This document shows positions 61,353-64,000 of a DNA stretch of 64,000 nucleotides, piece by piece. Numbering within the stretch: the first letter of the stretch is position 1; every line of letters begins with the position of its first letter. The notes beneath the pieces were generated by a model that saw nothing but the letters and a program-made list of their open reading frames with translations, made no database searches and was not told the origin of the DNA. The stretch is from an uncultured Acidobacteriia bacterium (GTDB lineage: Bacteria; Acidobacteriota; Terriglobia; Bryobacterales; Bryobacteraceae), in contig CAIVVT010000195.1 in assembly GCA_903909435.1 (NCBI GenBank), positions 111,280-175,279 on the forward strand, written 5' to 3'. Position numbers and translations under genes: made by a program.

Positions 61353-61395
61353 GACAACAGAACTAGCGGAGAGATCGGATCAATTTGGGCTAGAC

Positions 61396-61424
61396 TTTAT
61401 ACAAGTTCAACAAAACAGAGACAA
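61396..61424 (-). promoter_or_regulatory. Promoter driving the peptide ORF and possibly the TPR-CHAT operon
   Basis: On the minus strand TTGTCT (61424-61419), a 17-bp spacer and TATAAA (61401-61396). The -10 is five of six consensus, the -35 four of six. Transcription would run leftward through the hairpin, the peptide and towards the TPR-CHAT, sigma and anti-sigma genes. Confidence 0.55.
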
Positions 61425-61660
61425 AATATTTAGAAAAACTCTGTGACCGGTGAGCAGAGGGCACGCCAGAATCGTTTCCAATAAATAAACTCCTGCCCGG
61501 AATCGTCCTGCCCTGCCGGCGCTGCTCGAGAATTGGCGGGATATTCTCGGAGCGTCAAACACAATAATTCGATGTGTGTTGCAATTCCCGCCGTTCTATC
61601 CGGGAGACCTGCGGTGACAGCCGCTACTCCTACGCGCGCGGTTGGTGATATACCTCATTC

Positions 61661-63094
61661 ATGAGTTCCGCTGGTCTTTCTGCATCCTTCCCTTCGGCCC
61701 CGTCCGGCCGCGTTGGCCTGTTTGGCATAGGCCTGGCAGCCTACTGGGAGCAATTCCCAGGGCTGAAGGAGCGGCTGGAGGGCTATCAGAGCCTGGTCGA
61801 AACGCAGATGCGTGCGCTGGGTGTCGATGTCGTTTCCGCCGGGCTGGTGGACACCGCGCCAGCTGCTGCTGCCGCCGGGCAGTTCTTCGCTGCTGCGGGA
61901 TTGGACCTGATCGTCTGCTACATCGGAACCTATGCCACCTCGTCGCAGGTGCTGCCCGTGGTTCAGCGCGCCAAACTCCCCGTCTTGGTACTGAACTTGC
62001 AGCCAACGGCGTCGCTGGACTACGAGCACATAGACACCGGCGAATGGCTGGCCAACTGCTCAACCTGTTGCGTGCCGGAGATCTCGAACGCTTTCGCCCG
62101 CGCGCGGGTTCAGTTCCGTGTCGTGTCGGGAACGCTGCAGGACGACGCTAACGCCTGGCGGGAGATCGGCGAGTGGTGCCGCGCCGCGACGGTGGCGAAC
62201 GTCTTGCGCAGCAGCCGCATCGGGTTCCTCGGTCACACCTATCCGGGTATGCTCGACATGTATTCGGATTTCACCATGGTGTCGGCGCAAACTGGCGCGC
62301 ACATCGAAGTGCTGGAGATGTGTGATCTGGACCATTGCGTTGAAGCTGTCACGGAAGATGAAGTCGAGTTGAAGTCTGATATCGCGCGCCAGATCTTCCA
62401 TCTCGAAAATGTCAGCGATGAGGCCCTGAACTGGGCTGCCCGCGTCTCCGCCGGGTTGGACCGCCTGGTCGAGCAATTTCAACTGAACGGCTTGACGTAT
62501 TACTATCGCGGTCTCGCCGGCAACCGCTACGAGCAACTCGGCGCAGGCGTGATCCTCGGCAACTCGCTGCTCACCGCGCGCGGAATTCCGGCCAGTGGGG
62601 AGGGCGATCTGAAGACCTGCCTCGCCATGAAGATCATGGACAGCCTGGGAGCCGGCGGCTCCTTCACCGAGTTTTACGCCATGGACCTGAAAGAGCAGTT
62701 CGTTCTGATGGGACACGACGGGCCGGCGCATCTGGCGATCAGTAGTCGCAAGCCTGTGCTGCGCGGGCTGGGGCTCTACCACGGCAAACGCGGCAACGGC
62801 GTCAGCGTCGAATTCAACGTGAAGACAGGTCCGATCACTCTGCTTGGAGTCACACAGACGGCCGAAGGCAGCCTGAAGCTGATGACGGCGGAGGGCGAAT
62901 CGATTCCCGGGGCCATCATGAAGATCGGCAATACGAACTCGCGGCTGCGCTTCCCGCTGGGTCCGGCCGAATTCGTCAACCAATGGTGCGAGCAGGGCCC
63001 CACGCACCATTGCGCGCTTGGCATCGGCCACAACCACGCGGCCATTGCCAAGGTCGCCCAACTCCTGGGCCTGCCCGCCGTCCACGTGTGCTGA
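61661..63094 (+). CDS. L-arabinose/L-fucose isomerase family protein
   Basis: A 477-aa sugar isomerase. The N-terminal Rossmann-like half has GIGLAAYWEQFPGLKERLEGY and DLIVCYIGTYATS. The catalytic half carries GEGDLKTCLAMKIMD, SFTEFYAMDLKEQFVLMGHDGPAH and a C-terminal HHCALGIGHNHAA, supplying the metal-binding Glu and His residues of AraA. Length is close to AraA (about 500 aa). It interconverts an aldose and a ketose; which sugar is uncertain. It stands apart from other sugar genes in this window. Confidence 0.87.
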   Translation: MSSAGLSASFPSAPSGRVGLFGIGLAAYWEQFPGLKERLEGYQSLVETQMRALGVDVVSAGLVDTAPAAAAAGQFFAAAGLDLIVCYIGTYATSSQVLPVVQRAKLPVLVLNLQPTASLDYEHIDTGEWLANCSTCCVPEISNAFARARVQFRVVSGTLQDDANAWREIGEWCRAATVANVLRSSRIGFLGHTYPGMLDMYSDFTMVSAQTGAHIEVLEMCDLDHCVEAVTEDEVELKSDIARQIFHLENVSDEALNWAARVSAGLDRLVEQFQLNGLTYYYRGLAGNRYEQLGAGVILGNSLLTARGIPASGEGDLKTCLAMKIMDSLGAGGSFTEFYAMDLKEQFVLMGHDGPAHLAISSRKPVLRGLGLYHGKRGNGVSVEFNVKTGPITLLGVTQTAEGSLKLMTAEGESIPGAIMKIGNTNSRLRFPLGPAEFVNQWCEQGPTHHCALGIGHNHAAIAKVAQLLGLPAVHVC

Positions 63095-63100
63095 GCGGCG

Positions 63101-63724
63101 TCACGCCGCCATGTTGACCACTTCGAAGTGGAAGCGCTCCGGCGGGAAGGCCGGATTGGGCGAGGGGCTCAGTTGCGCCCAGGTTTCAAACGCCGTCGTG
63201 GCTATCTTGCCTTGCAGGTACATCAAGAACTGATCCGAGAAGCAACGCAGCGGAGGCGGCTGGCGGAATGCGAGCCGCATGCCGACCGCGCCCCCCGGTT
63301 CGATGCCTTGGGTATCCACGTCTTTGTCCCTCAGCAGCGTCACGAAGCTCACCCGGCTCGCGTGCGGCCACACATCGGGCCTCAGCAGCGGGCGCAATTC
63401 GAGGCGCGTCTCAAACGTGGTCTCGCACTGCCGAATCCATTCTAGGATCGAATCGCCCAGCCGCCATTGGTTGACCAGTCCCTGGTATTGCTCCACCAGT
63501 TGCAGCGCCAGTTCCAGCTTGCGCTGCTCCAGCATTTCGGAAATCTCAGCGATTTCGATCACCGGCGGAGGTAGCATCTCTTCGCTCTCCACCACGTGAC
63601 TCGCCATCTGCATGGCCCGCTCCAACTGATTCGCTTCCCTCGCCGGGCGGATCAGCAGCGGAGGGAGTTCATGCGTCCGTTCCCCCGGTATCTCTACGAA
63701 CTGGCGGCCGCCTATGATGTTCAT
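63101..63724 (-). CDS. Hypothetical protein, unknown function
   Basis: A 207-aa protein that I do not recognise. It has no signal peptide or membrane helix. The middle (about 45-110) is helical and Glu/Leu-rich (EISEMLEQRKLELALQLVEQYQGL), and the end is mixed alpha/beta with a Pro-rich stretch. An AGGAGG site four bases before the ATG at 63724 strongly supports this start. It is convergent with the isomerase gene (6-bp gap). Confidence 0.72.
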   Translation of the reverse strand: MNIIGGRQFVEIPGERTHELPPLLIRPAREANQLERAMQMASHVVESEEMLPPPVIEIAEISEMLEQRKLELALQLVEQYQGLVNQWRLGDSILEWIRQCETTFETRLELRPLLRPDVWPHASRVSFVTLLRDKDVDTQGIEPGGAVGMRLAFRQPPPLRCFSDQFLMYLQGKIATTAFETWAQLSPSPNPAFPPERFHFEVVNMAA

Positions 63725-63803
63725 GCTGCCTCCTCTTCCTGTTCGCGGCGACTGGGCCGGTATCGTTTCCAATGGGAGTCATTATCGACTTCTCCAGGAA
63801 ATT

Positions 63804-64000
63804 ATGTTCCTCGATTGTATGGACGAAGTTGCCGCTAAGCAAGGTTCCAACGCGTTTGGCAGCGGTTTCGGAAAGTTGCCGGAAGACTCCCCTGCGTGCC
63901 GCGGAGCAGGCGGACCGACGAGGGGTTATGTCAGTCGCGCCGAAAAACAGCGACGGCAGTGGCTGCTTGATTTTGCTTTGCGGGGAGAGGCGGGTTGTCA
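63804..64000 (+). CDS. Possible 5' part of a gene running off the window
   Basis: A frame with no stop from the ATG at 63804 to the right edge (65 codons). AGGAA lies four bases upstream. The visible part is short and shows no domain; VSRAEKQRRQWLLDFAL suggests a helix. Such an open stretch can arise by chance in GC-rich DNA. Confidence 0.35.
   Translation, partial: MFLDCMDEVAAKQGSNAFGSGFGKLPEDSPACRGAGGPTRGYVSRAEKQRRQWLLDFALRGEAGC

Larger units (their letters stand above)
61312..61660. other. Intergenic region between the peptide ORF and the isomerase gene
   Basis: AT-richer than its surroundings. It holds the leftward hairpin (61330-61352) and promoter (61396-61424). Near 61535-61600, GGCGGGA and TCCCGCC arms with inner CAAACACA and TGTGTGTTG form a nested near-palindrome in front of the isomerase gene. 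No open frame is supported. Confidence 0.5.

Noticed and set aside
61642..62151. Plus-strand frame of 169 codons overlapping the isomerase start
   Set aside because: Different frame of a clear AraA-type gene; Arg/Gly/Cys-rich shadow sequence without motifs.
1..64000. tRNA, rRNA, CRISPR arrays, insertion sequences or prophage
   Set aside because: No T-loop-like GGTTCGA clusters in intergenic DNA, no spaced repeat arrays and no transposase, integrase or phage motifs were seen by eye.

Overview
The window reads as a GC-rich (about 60%) chromosome segment of an Acidobacteriota bacterium, most likely of the Bryobacterales (Solibacter/Paludibaculum-like). This placement is inference. It rests on a carboxypeptidase-regulatory-like beta-sandwich protein, a VWFA-related lipid-era style secreted VWA protein, CHAT-TPR proteins with ECF sigma factors, a full Tol-Pal cluster, and many overlapping ATGA gene junctions. 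I saw no rRNA, tRNA, CRISPR array, transposase or prophage gene.

Layout. 1-3003: end of a secreted beta-sandwich protein, a secreted amidohydrolase and a GIY-YIG (DUF123) nuclease. 3061-8221: a self-contained efflux operon, TetR regulator, DevC-like permease, LolD/DevA-like ATPase, HlyD adaptor and TolC channel, with the same 15-bp palindrome in front of the regulator and in front of the pump. 8218-15854: a divergent lipid-modification locus. Leftward it carries a flavin oxidoreductase, DUF1365, cyclopropane fatty acid synthase and SRPBCC; rightward a CarH/LitR-type B12 photoreceptor repressor, DUF1475, DUF2062, DUF1295 and a second CFA-like methyltransferase. Between the two arms lie five in-phase 11-bp repeats that look like a CarH operator.

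15877-20702 is a leftward operon of symporter, URO-D-like protein, galactokinase-like kinase and PhyH dioxygenase. 20955-28242 holds an HtrA protease, a VWA protein and a 1667-aa TPR protein of unknown function. 28364-38965 has a two-component system, UxaA-type dehydratase, secreted HIT protein, GT39 glycosyltransferase, GH172 protein, DUF423, an MFS transporter and an Old Yellow Enzyme. 39042-42079 has a minimal GGDEF-EAL protein and a fused AroDE enzyme. 42248-47403 is tolQ-tolR-tolA-like-tolB-pal-cpoB (leftward), with an intrinsic terminator between pal and cpoB. 47535-49412 is a hybrid sensor whose kinase core looks dead.

49633-55533 runs rightward with queC-queE, nikR, RDD and DUF2752 membrane proteins, a TlpA-like thioredoxin and an outer-membrane barrel. 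An unlisted 54-codon basic protein gene lies on the other strand at 52912-53076. 55708-61311 combines a TPR-TonB protein with a leftward module: a 21-codon peptide behind a strong promoter and hairpin, a TPR-CHAT protein broken by two compensating indels, an ECF sigma factor and its likely anti-sigma factor. The window ends with an AraA/FucI-type isomerase, an unrecognised protein and an ORF that runs off the edge.

The most promising system is the light-controlled lipid locus at 8218-15854. The photoreceptor motifs and the matching operator repeats are both directly visible.
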